A stretch of DNA of 59,861 nucleotides from Desulfuromonadaceae bacterium (GTDB lineage Bacteria; Desulfobacterota; Desulfuromonadia; Desulfuromonadales; Syntrophotaleaceae): positions 1-59,861 of the forward strand of contig SLLR01000034.1 in the NCBI GenBank assembly GCA_007134025.1. The letters are read 5' to 3'. Below the pieces are notes generated by a model. It did no database searches, was not told where the DNA came from, and saw only the letters and a program-made list of their open reading frames with translations. How positions within the stretch are numbered: position 1 is the first letter of the stretch; every line of letters starts with the position of its first letter. Made by a program: the position numbers and the translations under genes. Shown piece after piece: positions 49,805 to 58,874 of the stretch.

Positions 49805-50041
49805 TTGTTGAAAAAGCACTATCAGCTGCCGCGCCGACAGATCGGTTATTTGCGTTTTATTCTGGAAAGTTACGATGGCCTGGCGTTCGTCCGGACTCTC
49901 GACCCCCACCAGGCGCTGGTGGAAATCGCTTATCCCGAGTCCCGTCGGGAGGACGCCGAAAGCCTGCTGGCGGCTCTCGGCGGCGAATGCGCGATGACGG
50001 TTTTCGTGGCGCCGAAGGCCGTCGAGTTTCCCTCCCTCTGA
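49805..50041 (+). CDS. DUF4911 domain protein, TTG start
   Basis: A 78-residue protein matching the DUF4911 pattern: 'RRQIGYLRFILESYDGLAFV', 'TLDPHQALVEIAYP' and a C-terminal 'ALGGECAMTVF'. The function is unknown; the family is known mainly from Desulfuromonadales and related groups. The start is the TTG at 49805, seven bases after GGGAG. The divergent rhomboid start (49792) is only 12 bases away, so the two genes compete for the same leader. It ends about 130 bases upstream of ppsA on the same strand. Confidence 0.75.
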   Translation: MLKKHYQLPRRQIGYLRFILESYDGLAFVRTLDPHQALVEIAYPESRREDAESLLAALGGECAMTVFVAPKAVEFPSL

Positions 50042-50109
50042 ACTCCACCCCTGAAACGACAGGGCCATTTCCTTTCTCTTCCCCGGTAATGGCCATCCCC
50101 CGGTTCTCT

Positions 50110-50158
50110 GTTAGATTTGAAGAAAGGGTCCGCAGTTTACGAACCGTTCCAATCTAAC
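50110..50158 (+). promoter_or_regulatory. Inverted repeat in the ppsA leader
   Basis: GTTAGATT (50110-50117) and AATCTAAC (50151-50158) are perfect 8-bp complements; the right arm ends directly in front of the ppsA Shine-Dalgarno sequence GGAGG. It could be an operator or an mRNA hairpin that affects translation. Confidence 0.45.
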
Positions 50159-50170
50159 GGAGGTGCGATA

Positions 50171-52567
50171 ATGACGCAAGCCGACTATATCCGCTGGTTT
50201 GAGGATATCCGCCTGCGGGATCTGCCCCTGGTAGGGGGCAAGAACGCTTCTTTGGGAGAAATGATCGCCGCTCTGGACGGCACGGGGGTTCGGGTGCCGG
50301 GAGGTTTTGCCGTCACTGCGGCCGGTTATCGCTTGTTTCTGCAGGAAACCGGCCTCGAGCGGCGCATTGCCGCGCTGCTTGAAGAATGGCAACGGGATTC
50401 CCTGGAGAGCCTGGCCGAAGCGGGGCGGCAGATTCGGCGCGACATTCGCGAAGCCGAACTGCCCGCCGTGCTGGTCGACCAGATTGGTGCCGCCTACGCC
50501 CGCATGGAGAAGGAATACGGTGCAGATTGCGCGGTTGCGGTGCGCTCCAGTGCCACCGCCGAGGATCTTCCCGATGCCTCTTTTGCCGGCCAGCAGGACA
50601 CCTTTCTTCATGTTGAGGGGACCGCCGAGCTTCTCAACGCCTGTCGCAACTGCTTCGCTTCGCTGTTTACCGACCGGGCCATGAACTACCGTGAAGACAA
50701 GGGGTTCGAGCATCTTCAGGTGGCTTTGTCCATCGGTGTGCAGAAGATGATCCGCGCCGACCTGGCCTGTGCCGGAGTGATGTTTAGCATCGATACCGAA
50801 TCGGGCTTTCCCCATGTGGTGCTCATCAATGGCGCCTGGGGGCTGGGTGAAAACGTGGTGCGGGGCGCGGTCAACCCCGATGAGTTTCTGGTCTTCAAGC
50901 CGACCCTCAAAGACGGCTCGCGACCGATACTTTCCCGCCGTCTGGGGGGCAAGGACAAGAAGATCGTCTACGCTGCCGACGGCGCTCAGGGGACACGTGA
51001 AACAGCGGTCGCCGAGGAGGACCGCCGCCGGTTTTGCCTGAGCGATGACGAGGTGCTGGAACTGGCCCGCATGGCCTGTGTCATTGAGGAGCATTACGAC
51101 CGGCCCATGGACATCGAGTGGGGCAAGGACGGCGAGAGTGGCGAACTGTTCATTCTGCAGGCGCGCCCGGAAACGGTGCAGTCAGCCGCCGCCGCTCACG
51201 TCATGGAGACCTATCAGCTGCAGGAAACCGGGGAGGTTCTGGCCCGGGGTCGGGCGGTGGGCGGCAAAGTCGGCTCCGGTTCGGCCAAAGTGATCGACAG
51301 TGCCGGCGACATTGCCCGTTTCGATGCCGGCAGCGTGCTGGTGACGGAGATGACCGACCCCGACTGGGAGCCGATCATGAAACAGGCGGCGGCCATTGTC
51401 ACCAACCGGGGAGGACGCACCTGCCACGCGGCCATTGTCAGCCGCGAACTGGGGATTCCCTGCGTGATAGGTACCGGCAACGCCACCCACGTGGTGGACG
51501 ACGGCCGGACCGTGACCGTGGCCTGTTGCGAAGGGGAAACGGGGAAGGTTTATGCGGGAGAACTGGCTTTCGAGGTTCAACGCACCGACCTCAAGGAAAT
51601 GCGACGGCCCCGCACCCGGATCATGCTCAATCTGGGCGATCCCAGCCAGGCTTTTGGCCTTTCCCGAATACCCAACGACGGGGTCGGTCTGGCTCGCCTC
51701 GAATTTATCATCAATAACGCCATCAAGGCGCATCCCATCGCCCTGCTTCACCCGGAGCGGGTCGCTGATCCCGAGCAGCGCCGGCAGATCGCCGAGCTGA
51801 TTCGCGGTTACCGCGACGGCGGCGAGTATTTTGTCGACAAGCTGGCCCAGGGGGTGGCGACCATTGCCGCGGCTTTTTATCCCAAGGACGTGATCGTTCG
51901 CCTGAGCGACTTCAAAAGCAACGAGTACGCCAATCTGCTGGGCGGCAGCGGTTTCGAACCCGATGAGGCCAATCCGATGCTCGGTTTTCGCGGAGCCAGC
52001 CGCTATTACGACGACCGCTACCGGGAAGGTTTTCTGCTGGAGTGCCGGGCCATGCAGCGAGCCCGTCAGACCATGGGGCTGAAAAACATCAAACTGATGG
52101 TTCCCTTCTGTCGCACCCTGGAGGAGGGGCGGCGGGTGATCGAGGTCATGGCCGAAGAGGGTCTGCGGCGTGGAGAAGAGGGGCTCGAACTGTATGTGAT
52201 GTGTGAAATCCCGTCCAATGTGATTCTGGCTGAAGAGTTCGCCGAACTGTTTGACGGTTTTTCCATCGGCTCCAACGACCTGACCCAACTGATTCTCGGT
52301 CTGGACCGGGACTCGGAGATTGTTGCCCATCTCTATGACGAACGGAACGAGGCAGTGACCCGGGCCCTCGCCGACGTCATCGCCCGGGTGAAAAAAGCCG
52401 GTCGTAAAATCGGCATTTGCGGCCAGGCACCCAGCGACTATCCCGAATTCGCCGAATTTCTGGTGCGTTGCGGGATCGACAGCCTGTCACTGACGGCCGA
52501 TACGGTGCTGGCAACCACGGTTCGGGTACTGGAATTGGAAGGACAGCAGGAGGTTGACCGGAGTTAA
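50171..52567 (+). CDS. ppsA: Phosphoenolpyruvate synthase
   Basis: A 798-residue enzyme that makes PEP from pyruvate, ATP and water for gluconeogenesis. The ATP-grasp domain (about 10-340; 'VGGKNASLGEMIAAL', 'VAVRSSATAEDLPDASFAGQ') is followed by the phosphohistidine domain with 'NRGGRTCHAAIVSRELGIPC' (His about 422) and the PEP-utiliser barrel, ending in 'GICGQAPSDYPEFAEFLV' with the catalytic Cys. The ATG at 50171 follows GGAGGTG. In acetate-using bacteria this is the step from pyruvate to sugars, which fits AckA/Pta elsewhere in the window. Confidence 0.97.
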   Translation: MTQADYIRWFEDIRLRDLPLVGGKNASLGEMIAALDGTGVRVPGGFAVTAAGYRLFLQETGLERRIAALLEEWQRDSLESLAEAGRQIRRDIREAELPAVLVDQIGAAYARMEKEYGADCAVAVRSSATAEDLPDASFAGQQDTFLHVEGTAELLNACRNCFASLFTDRAMNYREDKGFEHLQVALSIGVQKMIRADLACAGVMFSIDTESGFPHVVLINGAWGLGENVVRGAVNPDEFLVFKPTLKDGSRPILSRRLGGKDKKIVYAADGAQGTRETAVAEEDRRRFCLSDDEVLELARMACVIEEHYDRPMDIEWGKDGESGELFILQARPETVQSAAAAHVMETYQLQETGEVLARGRAVGGKVGSGSAKVIDSAGDIARFDAGSVLVTEMTDPDWEPIMKQAAAIVTNRGGRTCHAAIVSRELGIPCVIGTGNATHVVDDGRTVTVACCEGETGKVYAGELAFEVQRTDLKEMRRPRTRIMLNLGDPSQAFGLSRIPNDGVGLARLEFIINNAIKAHPIALLHPERVADPEQRRQIAELIRGYRDGGEYFVDKLAQGVATIAAAFYPKDVIVRLSDFKSNEYANLLGGSGFEPDEANPMLGFRGASRYYDDRYREGFLLECRAMQRARQTMGLKNIKLMVPFCRTLEEGRRVIEVMAEEGLRRGEEGLELYVMCEIPSNVILAEEFAELFDGFSIGSNDLTQLILGLDRDSEIVAHLYDERNEAVTRALADVIARVKKAGRKIGICGQAPSDYPEFAEFLVRCGIDSLSLTADTVLATTVRVLELEGQQEVDRS

Positions 52568-52606
52568 CGGCGCTGCGGCATTGAAAGCGGATCCGGGGGC
52601 TTTGGA

Positions 52607-52915
52607 TTGGCAACTCGGGGGTGTATCAAGCTCTATGCTTTTTTTCATCGCTGTTTATTTGTCCTTATTCCCTATTTCATCGATATCGGCCGGGCTCGGG
52701 TCGGCATCAAGGTGCTCGACGGCCATCAGCGGATACTGGATCTGATGCGGATCTGCTACAAAGTGGACTGGCCGGATCGTGAGCTGTTCATTGCCTGTTA
52801 TTGCAGCCATTGGAACAAGAAGTTTTTCCCTTTGCGGCGTTGGGCGGTAGGCTATTACGATGTCAAGCAGGGCGGGAAAAAATCTCTGAAGGCCCGGCTG
52901 TCGAAAAAGCACTGA
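52607..52915 (+). CDS. Orphan ORF, possible gene remnant
   Basis: A 102-codon frame opening with TTG and ending 'KSLKARLSKKH'. From about residue 27 codon use is like that of real genes here, with 'VGIKVLDGHQRILDLMRIC' and 'WPDRELFIACYCSHW'. The first 20 residues look random and no ribosome site is seen. I do not recognise it. It may be the 3' end of a decayed gene or a small gene with an unseen start. Confidence 0.35.
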   Translation: MATRGCIKLYAFFHRCLFVLIPYFIDIGRARVGIKVLDGHQRILDLMRICYKVDWPDRELFIACYCSHWNKKFFPLRRWAVGYYDVKQGGKKSLKARLSKKH

Positions 52916-52980
52916 AGCGGCTGGGCAAGACGTATACAACGGCAGTCGAAATGCCTCCCTGTTAGCGACCGTCTCCAAAA

Positions 52981-53353
52981 CTATCCACGGCGACTGTGTA
53001 AAACTCCCGGCATAGCCGGAAACTGTGAACTCCTCTCCCTTGATTTTCCTAGAGAATCACCGTTTTGCCTAAAAAAAAAGCAGGCCAGCCAAAGCCCCCC
53101 AAACAGGCCGCAAACAAAACCCTAACGTTTCTTCTTGGGGGCACAAGCCCCAGCAGACCGGTCGAAGACAGAAGCGATTTTCGTTGTTTTTTTGCCGGCC
53201 TGTAGCCGCCGGTCGCTGGGGTAGCGATTCAGGCACGACAAAATATGGCAATGCCCAGGGGGGCCGGGGCGGGCACCGGGCCCAAGGGACAGCTGGGGAT
53301 AAGCGCACCGGTCAGGGCGGGTTATCCACAGGGATTGCCGTGCCTGTGGAGAA
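52981..53353. promoter_or_regulatory. Non-coding stretch with DnaA-box-like sites
   Basis: The gap 52916-53392 contains no credible gene. It holds a perfect DnaA box TTATCCACA (53322-53330), a consensus-fitting TTTTACACA on the minus strand (52995-53003), a one-mismatch TTCTCCACA on the minus strand (53345-53353) and a two-mismatch CTATCCACG (52981-52989). Between them are a run of A (about 53073-53081) and imperfect 20-30 base repeats. No dnaA, dnaN or gidA is nearby. It could bind DnaA without being the origin, or be chance. Confidence 0.3.
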
Positions 53354-53392
53354 GGAATCGGAGTCTCAGGTGAAGGCAGGCCTCCCTGTGGT

Positions 53393-54529
53393 TCAGGTGG
53401 ATTGGCCCTGGTCCCGGCGGCAAGGCGTCCCGATGATCAGTTTGGCGTACAGTGCGTCCATCTGACGGGCCATCCGCTTGCGATCCAGATGTTGTTCGGC
53501 CCAGTCGCGGGCCTGTCGTCCCAGCCGCTGTCGCCGTTTTGGATCGGTGAGCAGCCCGTCCATGGCCGCGTAGAGTTCAGCAGGTTCTTGAGAGTCCAGC
53601 AGCACTCCCGTTTCACCATCCCGCAGGTGGACGGCCTGCTCCCTTTTGGTGAAGCCTGCCGACAGGACGCAGGTACCGCAGGCCATGCCTTCAAACATGA
53701 CCGAACCGCCTGAGAGGCTGACCAGCAGATCCAGGGAATGCAGAACATCGGGCATGTCCGGGCGGTTGCCGGTAAAAACGACCCTTTGGTGCAGACGGTG
53801 TTCGCGAACAAACCGCTGCAGTCGGTCAAGATAGGCCGGGTCGTGGCAGAAGCCGATGAGAAAAAAGGTCGCCTTGGTGCTGCTAACCCGGTCGAAGTGA
53901 TGTATTGCCTGCAGAAATTCCAGTTGTTTTTTCGCCGGTCGAATATGAGCGGCCAGACCGACCAGAAAGGGGCCGCTGTCGGGATAATCCCGGCGCAGGA
54001 CGTTGGTCTTGGGCGGACGGCCAAAGAGCTCAGTATCGATGGCGTCGTCAATCCGGGTGATTTGCCTGGACTCGATTCCGGCCGAGAGCAGATTCTCCCG
54101 AACCCGCCGCGAGATGGCAACGATGGCGGTGGCTGCGGCAAATCGATTCTTGCGAACCTGGGCGACGGACACCGGGGTTCGCACATGTAGCACCGAAGGA
54201 ACGCCGAGTGCCTCGGCGACCTGAAACAGATAACCGCTCAGCCACAGATCGGCGCAGTGGACCAGATCAATTTTCTGTTCTCGGGCAAAATGCGTCAGTT
54301 GGCGGGCATCCCGGTAACGGAAAAAAAAATGGCGCCGCTTACGCCAGGGGCGTAACTTCATAACCTGGGTGGCCCCGTTATGGGCCCGGCAATAGTCGAC
54401 AAAGGGTCCGGGGCTGATGCAGACAATAACATGGGAGTGTTTCGGCGACAGGTCTTCCGTCACATAGGCGAGCTGCCGCTGGCTGCCGCCGAAGGCGCCC
54501 CCACGGGAAAGATGTAGTATGCGGGCCAT
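53393..54529 (-). CDS. Family 4 glycosyltransferase
   Basis: A 378-residue GT-B enzyme that transfers a sugar, probably to a cell-surface glycan or a lipid. The N-terminal domain opens 'ILHLSRGGAFGGSQRQLA', with a glycine-rich acceptor loop. The C-terminal donor domain has 'FLVGLAAHIRPAKKQLEFLQ' (about 189) and the EX7E-type segment 'GGSVMFEGMACGTCVLS'. No other polysaccharide gene is nearby. The start at 54529 is used because it begins with the loop signature. Confidence 0.88.
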   Translation of the reverse strand: MARILHLSRGGAFGGSQRQLAYVTEDLSPKHSHVIVCISPGPFVDYCRAHNGATQVMKLRPWRKRRHFFFRYRDARQLTHFAREQKIDLVHCADLWLSGYLFQVAEALGVPSVLHVRTPVSVAQVRKNRFAAATAIVAISRRVRENLLSAGIESRQITRIDDAIDTELFGRPPKTNVLRRDYPDSGPFLVGLAAHIRPAKKQLEFLQAIHHFDRVSSTKATFFLIGFCHDPAYLDRLQRFVREHRLHQRVVFTGNRPDMPDVLHSLDLLVSLSGGSVMFEGMACGTCVLSAGFTKREQAVHLRDGETGVLLDSQEPAELYAAMDGLLTDPKRRQRLGRQARDWAEQHLDRKRMARQMDALYAKLIIGTPCRRDQGQST

Positions 54530-54777
54530 GGCTGCCTGAGAGATCCGGCGGAAAACGCCCGAATCACGAGTTTTTAAGAGGGTTTTTTGCCCGAAGAGAA
54601 AAAACCGGATAGGTTTGAAAAGACGCTGTTTGCGATCAATGCAGTTTCCGGCAACGGGCCCTTGAAGTCAAGGTGGCCGGGTGGTCGTCGGCATCACATT
54701 GTCTGTTTTTGGGTTGGGTTGCCGCGTCAACCCGGGGTGTCGAGACCCAGAACAAACCCTTCATTGCGGTTGAGTTT

Positions 54778-57072
54778 TCAGGGTTTTTTGTCGGACTTCA
54801 GGTGTAAACCCGATTTTTGCAGCGCTGCGGCGAGCGTGCCGCCGCCGGCAACGGGCTTTGCGGCCGCCGATTTTTTGGGGGACGCCGGTTTGCTTTTTTG
54901 TGGCTGACCCCTCTCGCCGCTGCGCATGCTGAGGCCGATGCGTTGCCGTTGGCGGTCCACGGCCAGCACCCGCACTTGCACCTGCTGCCCGACTTTGACC
55001 ACCTGGTTGGGGTCTTTAACAAACCGGTCGGCCAACTGACTGACATGCACCAGGCCGTCCTGATGGACGCCGATGTCGACAAAGGCGCCGAAGGCGGCGA
55101 CGTTGGTGACGATACCGTTGAGGGACATCCCTTCCTGCAGATCATTCATCTCCATGACATCTTCACGAAAGCTGGCGCTAACGAAACTCTCGCGGGGGTC
55201 GCGGCCCGGTTTCTTCAATTCGGCGATAATATCCCGCAGGGTCGGCAGGCCGATATCTCCGTCTACGTACTGCTCAAGCGTGATCTTTTCGAGCAGTTCC
55301 GGTTGGGTGATCAGCGCCGGAAGGGTAATGCCGAGATCGTCTGCCATCTGCTCCACCAGGGGGTAGCGTTCCGGATGCACCGCGCTATTGTCCAGGGGCT
55401 GTTCGGCCTGTCGGATGCGTAAAAAACCGGCGGCCTGCTCATAGGCCTTCTTGCCGAAGCGGGCGACCTTGAGCAGTTGCTTGCGTTGGACAAAGGCTCC
55501 CTCGCTGTTCCGGCGGCGGACGATGGCCTTGGCCAGCGATTCGCCGATGCCCGAGACGAAGCTGAGCAAAGCCCAGCTGGCGGTGTTGAGATCGACACCG
55601 ACAAAGTTGACGCAGGATTCCACGACCTCGTCGAGGGCTTTTTTCAGCGCGGCCTGGCTGACGTCGTGCTGATACTGACCGACCCCGATACTCTTGGGAT
55701 CGACCTTGACCAGCTCGGCCAGCGGGTCCTGCAGGCGACGGGCGATGGAGATAGCACCGCGCACGGTCAGGTCCAGATCGGGGAATTCTTCCCGGGCAAT
55801 GTCCGAGGCCGAGTAAACGCTGGCCCCGGCTTCACTGACCATGACCACCGGCAGCTTGAGCCCCGCCTGTTTCAGAGACTGGCGGACGAACTGATCCATC
55901 TCCCGGCCGGCGGTGCCGTTGCCGATGGCGACCATCTCAATCGCGTGGTCCTTGATCAGGCGCAGCAGTTCGTGACGGGCGCTCTCGATTTTGCCGCCGC
56001 TTCCGGAATGGGGATAGATGGTGACATGTGCCACAAACTGACCGGTGGCATCGACGGCCGCCAGTTTGGATCCGGTGCGCAGTCCGGGGTCGACGCCCAG
56101 CACCCGACGGCTGCCGGCCGGAGCGGCGAGGAGCAGGTTGCGCAGATTCTCGGCGAAGACCCGAATCGCCTCATTATCGGCGGCGGTTTTCGCCTGCAGG
56201 CGCAACTCCACCTCGATAGATGGGGCCAGAAGGCGCTGATAGGCATCGGCAACGATCTCCCGCAACAGGGCGGCGAAGGGGTTGTCCCGAGGGATAAACA
56301 GGGTCTGCAGGCGGCCGAGGATCTCCTCTTCGGGGGCCTTGATGCGCAGACGCAACAGATCTTCCTTTTCACCCCGGCGCATGGCCAGCATCCGGTGAGA
56401 CGGGATCTGCCGCAGCGGTTCGCTGAAATCGTAGTACATTTCGAACTTGCTGACAGTGCTTTCCTTGCCCCGCGCCGCCTGGGAACAGAACACGCCCTGT
56501 TGCCAGGTCAGCTCCCGGACCAGGGCCCGGGCTTTGGCCTCTTCGGCAAACTTTTCGGCCAGGATATACCCGGCCCCTTGCAATGCCTCCTCCGCCGTGG
56601 TCACCTTCAAAGCCGGATTGACAAAAGCATCGGCCCGCTCCAGGGCCGATGCGCCCCCGGCACGAGCGGTCAGCAGCTCTACCGCCAAAGGTTCCAGCCC
56701 TCGCTCCCGGGCGATGGAGGCCTTGGTCCGACGTTTAGGCTTGAAGGGCAGATACAAATCTTCCAGTTCGGTTTTCTGCTGTGTAGCCTCGATCTTCTGG
56801 CGCAGGGCCGGTGTCAGCTTGCCCTGCGCCTCGATAGAGCCAAGGACGGTCTGCCGTCGCTCGTTCAACTCTGAATGATAGGCCAGGCGTTCCTGCAGCA
56901 GACGGATCTGCACCTCGTCCAGCTCACCGGTGGCTTCTTTGCGGTAGCGGGCAATAAAGGGTACCGTCGCTCCTTCTTTAAGCAGGGTCGCGGTCTGCTC
57001 GATCTGGCTCTTGCGGAACCCGGTCTCCTCCAGCAGTATCGCCAGCAGGCTGTCTTGATTCAGGTCAGTCAT
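54778..57072 (-). CDS. tex: RNA-binding transcription accessory protein Tex
   Basis: A 764-residue Tex protein. Domains in order: N-terminal helical Tex_N ('SLLAILLEETGFRKSQIEQT', from about 8; 'YRKEATGELDEVQIRLL'), YqgF-like nuclease fold ('VLGVDPGLRTGSKLAAVD', about 327), helix-hairpin-helix region (about 490-560) and a C-terminal S1 domain ('GMSLNGIVTNVAAFGAFVDI', about 645). The tail is rich in Lys, Pro and Ala. Tex binds nucleic acid and affects transcription; a precise role is not settled. The ABC-F gene ends 29 bases upstream, so the two are likely co-transcribed. Confidence 0.97.
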   Translation of the reverse strand: MTDLNQDSLLAILLEETGFRKSQIEQTATLLKEGATVPFIARYRKEATGELDEVQIRLLQERLAYHSELNERRQTVLGSIEAQGKLTPALRQKIEATQQKTELEDLYLPFKPKRRTKASIARERGLEPLAVELLTARAGGASALERADAFVNPALKVTTAEEALQGAGYILAEKFAEEAKARALVRELTWQQGVFCSQAARGKESTVSKFEMYYDFSEPLRQIPSHRMLAMRRGEKEDLLRLRIKAPEEEILGRLQTLFIPRDNPFAALLREIVADAYQRLLAPSIEVELRLQAKTAADNEAIRVFAENLRNLLLAAPAGSRRVLGVDPGLRTGSKLAAVDATGQFVAHVTIYPHSGSGGKIESARHELLRLIKDHAIEMVAIGNGTAGREMDQFVRQSLKQAGLKLPVVMVSEAGASVYSASDIAREEFPDLDLTVRGAISIARRLQDPLAELVKVDPKSIGVGQYQHDVSQAALKKALDEVVESCVNFVGVDLNTASWALLSFVSGIGESLAKAIVRRRNSEGAFVQRKQLLKVARFGKKAYEQAAGFLRIRQAEQPLDNSAVHPERYPLVEQMADDLGITLPALITQPELLEKITLEQYVDGDIGLPTLRDIIAELKKPGRDPRESFVSASFREDVMEMNDLQEGMSLNGIVTNVAAFGAFVDIGVHQDGLVHVSQLADRFVKDPNQVVKVGQQVQVRVLAVDRQRQRIGLSMRSGERGQPQKSKPASPKKSAAAKPVAGGGTLAAALQKSGLHLKSDKKP

Positions 57073-57101
57073 GATCGTTCCTTTTTGTTCGTCTGTTTCG
57101 G

Positions 57102-58751
57102 TCAGCCTCTGGCCGCTGCGGCCGGGAAAAGCTCGCGTCCCGACTTGTGCAGATAGTAGTCGTAATCACCGTCGTAGGTCAGCAGCCGGCCGTGATCGAT
57201 CTCAAAGACCCGGCTGACCAGGCTACGCAGGAAATGCCGGTCATGGCTGACCAGTACCACCGTGCCGGCAAACTTCTGCAGAGCCTCGAGGAGCACTTCC
57301 CGGGAGAGAATGTCCAGATGGTTGGTCGGTTCATCGAGAATCAGCAGGTTCAGCGGTTGGGCCAGCAGGGTGGCCAGCACCAGGCGGCTCTTTTCACCTC
57401 CTGAGAGAATAGCCACCGGCTTGTCCACATCGTCACCCTGAAACAGAAAGGCCGCGCAGAGATTGCGGACGCTGCCCACAGACGCCATGGGCAAGGCTTC
57501 GCTGACGGTTTCCAGTACGGTTTTTGCTGAATCCAGAATTTCCATGGAGTGCTGGCTGAAGTAGCCGCTGCGGACGCAGGCGCCGATGGTCGCGGTTCCC
57601 GCGCTGGGACTGGTCCGGCCGGCCAGCACTTTCAGGAAGGTTGATTTGCCGGCCCCGTTGACCCCGGTCACGGCGATCTTCTCGCCCCGCCGAATCAGCC
57701 CCGAAATTCCGCTGAAGACCGGAAGCTGTGTGCCGTCCGGAAGGAACCAGGTTTTTGCCAGGTTCTGCAGCAGCACCACGTCGTCACCGCTGCGCGGCAC
57801 TTCACTGAACTCAAAGCGGATGGTTTTCAGCTCCGGCGGCAGTTGAATACGTTCGATCTTCTCGATTTTTTTTACCCGTGACTGGACCTGGGCGGCGTGA
57901 GAGGCCCGGGCGGCGAAGCGGGAGATGAACTCTTCCTCTTTGGCCAGCATCTCCTGCTGGCGGCGATGGCTGGCCAGGAGTTGTTCGCGGCGGATTTCCC
58001 GCTCCTGCAGGTAATAGTCGTAATTACCGCCATAGGTGGTGATGGTCTGGTTGCCGACTTCGATGATCCGGGTCACCAGCCGGTTCAGGAAATCCCGGTC
58101 ATGGCTGGTCATCAGCACCGCTCCCTGATATTCTTCGGAAAGCCAGTTTTCCAGCCAGACAATGGATTCCACATCCAGGTGGTTGGTGGGCTCGTCCAGC
58201 AGCAGCACATCGGGGTTCAGGGTGAGGATCTTGGCCAGGGCGATGCGCATTTTCCAGCCGCCGCTGAACTCCTCTACCGGACGACGGCAGATTTCCTCTC
58301 CGATGCCGAGTCCGTCAAGTACCGCCCGGGCGCGGCTCTCGAGGTTGTAGCCGTCGCGATGTTCAAACTCTTGCTGGGCGTCACCATAGCGCTCCAGCAG
58401 GGCCGCCAGGGCGTCGTCGGCCATGGGTTCGCACATGGCCGCTTCCATCTCGCTGATCTGCCGACCCAGCTCCATGGTGCGGGCCGAGGCGGCCATCACC
58501 TCCGCTAAAGCCGAACGGCCGGCCATATCGCCCACGTCCTGGGAAAAATAACCGATGACCGTTTTCTTGCCGCAGGTGATCTCGCCGGCATCGATGCTTT
58601 CTTCGCCGACGATCAGGCGAAAGATCGATGATTTTCCGGCCCCGTTGGGCCCGACCAGCCCGCTGCGGGTGCCGGCGGGAATCTGAAAACTGGCTTGTTG
58701 AAAAAGGATCTGCGAGCCATACTGTTTGGAAATATTGGTCAGGTGGATCAT
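57102..58751 (-). CDS. ABC-F family ATPase
   Basis: A 549-residue soluble protein with two ATP-binding cassettes and no membrane part. Walker A motifs are 'GPNGAGKSS' and 'GVNGAGKST', signatures 'FSGGWKMR' and 'LSGGEKSRL', Walker B 'LLLDEPTNHLD' and 'LILDEPTNHLD', joined by a charged linker (about 245-300) that acts as the P-site tRNA interaction motif in family members. ABC-F proteins work on the ribosome in translation control or antibiotic protection; the subgroup could not be decided. The ATG at 58751 ('MIHLTNISKQYG') is preferred; the ORF extends antisense through the Nudix gene, which is spurious. Confidence 0.93.
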   Translation of the reverse strand: MIHLTNISKQYGSQILFQQASFQIPAGTRSGLVGPNGAGKSSIFRLIVGEESIDAGEITCGKKTVIGYFSQDVGDMAGRSALAEVMAASARTMELGRQISEMEAAMCEPMADDALAALLERYGDAQQEFEHRDGYNLESRARAVLDGLGIGEEICRRPVEEFSGGWKMRIALAKILTLNPDVLLLDEPTNHLDVESIVWLENWLSEEYQGAVLMTSHDRDFLNRLVTRIIEVGNQTITTYGGNYDYYLQEREIRREQLLASHRRQQEMLAKEEEFISRFAARASHAAQVQSRVKKIEKIERIQLPPELKTIRFEFSEVPRSGDDVVLLQNLAKTWFLPDGTQLPVFSGISGLIRRGEKIAVTGVNGAGKSTFLKVLAGRTSPSAGTATIGACVRSGYFSQHSMEILDSAKTVLETVSEALPMASVGSVRNLCAAFLFQGDDVDKPVAILSGGEKSRLVLATLLAQPLNLLILDEPTNHLDILSREVLLEALQKFAGTVVLVSHDRHFLRSLVSRVFEIDHGRLLTYDGDYDYYLHKSGRELFPAAAARG

Positions 58752-58874
58752 GGCGCCTCTCTTGAAAAAAAGTTGCGCATTGGTACCATAACCCGGCTTT
58801 GGCGGCAAGGCTGTTGGTGGCTGTTTTTCAGTAAACGCCGATCCCCTGGAAACCGAAGACATAAGGAGTTTTGA

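Noticed and set aside
52981-53353. Chromosome origin oriC
   Set aside because: DnaA boxes are few, there is no clear AT-rich unwinding element and none of dnaA, dnaN, gidA or rpmH is nearby.
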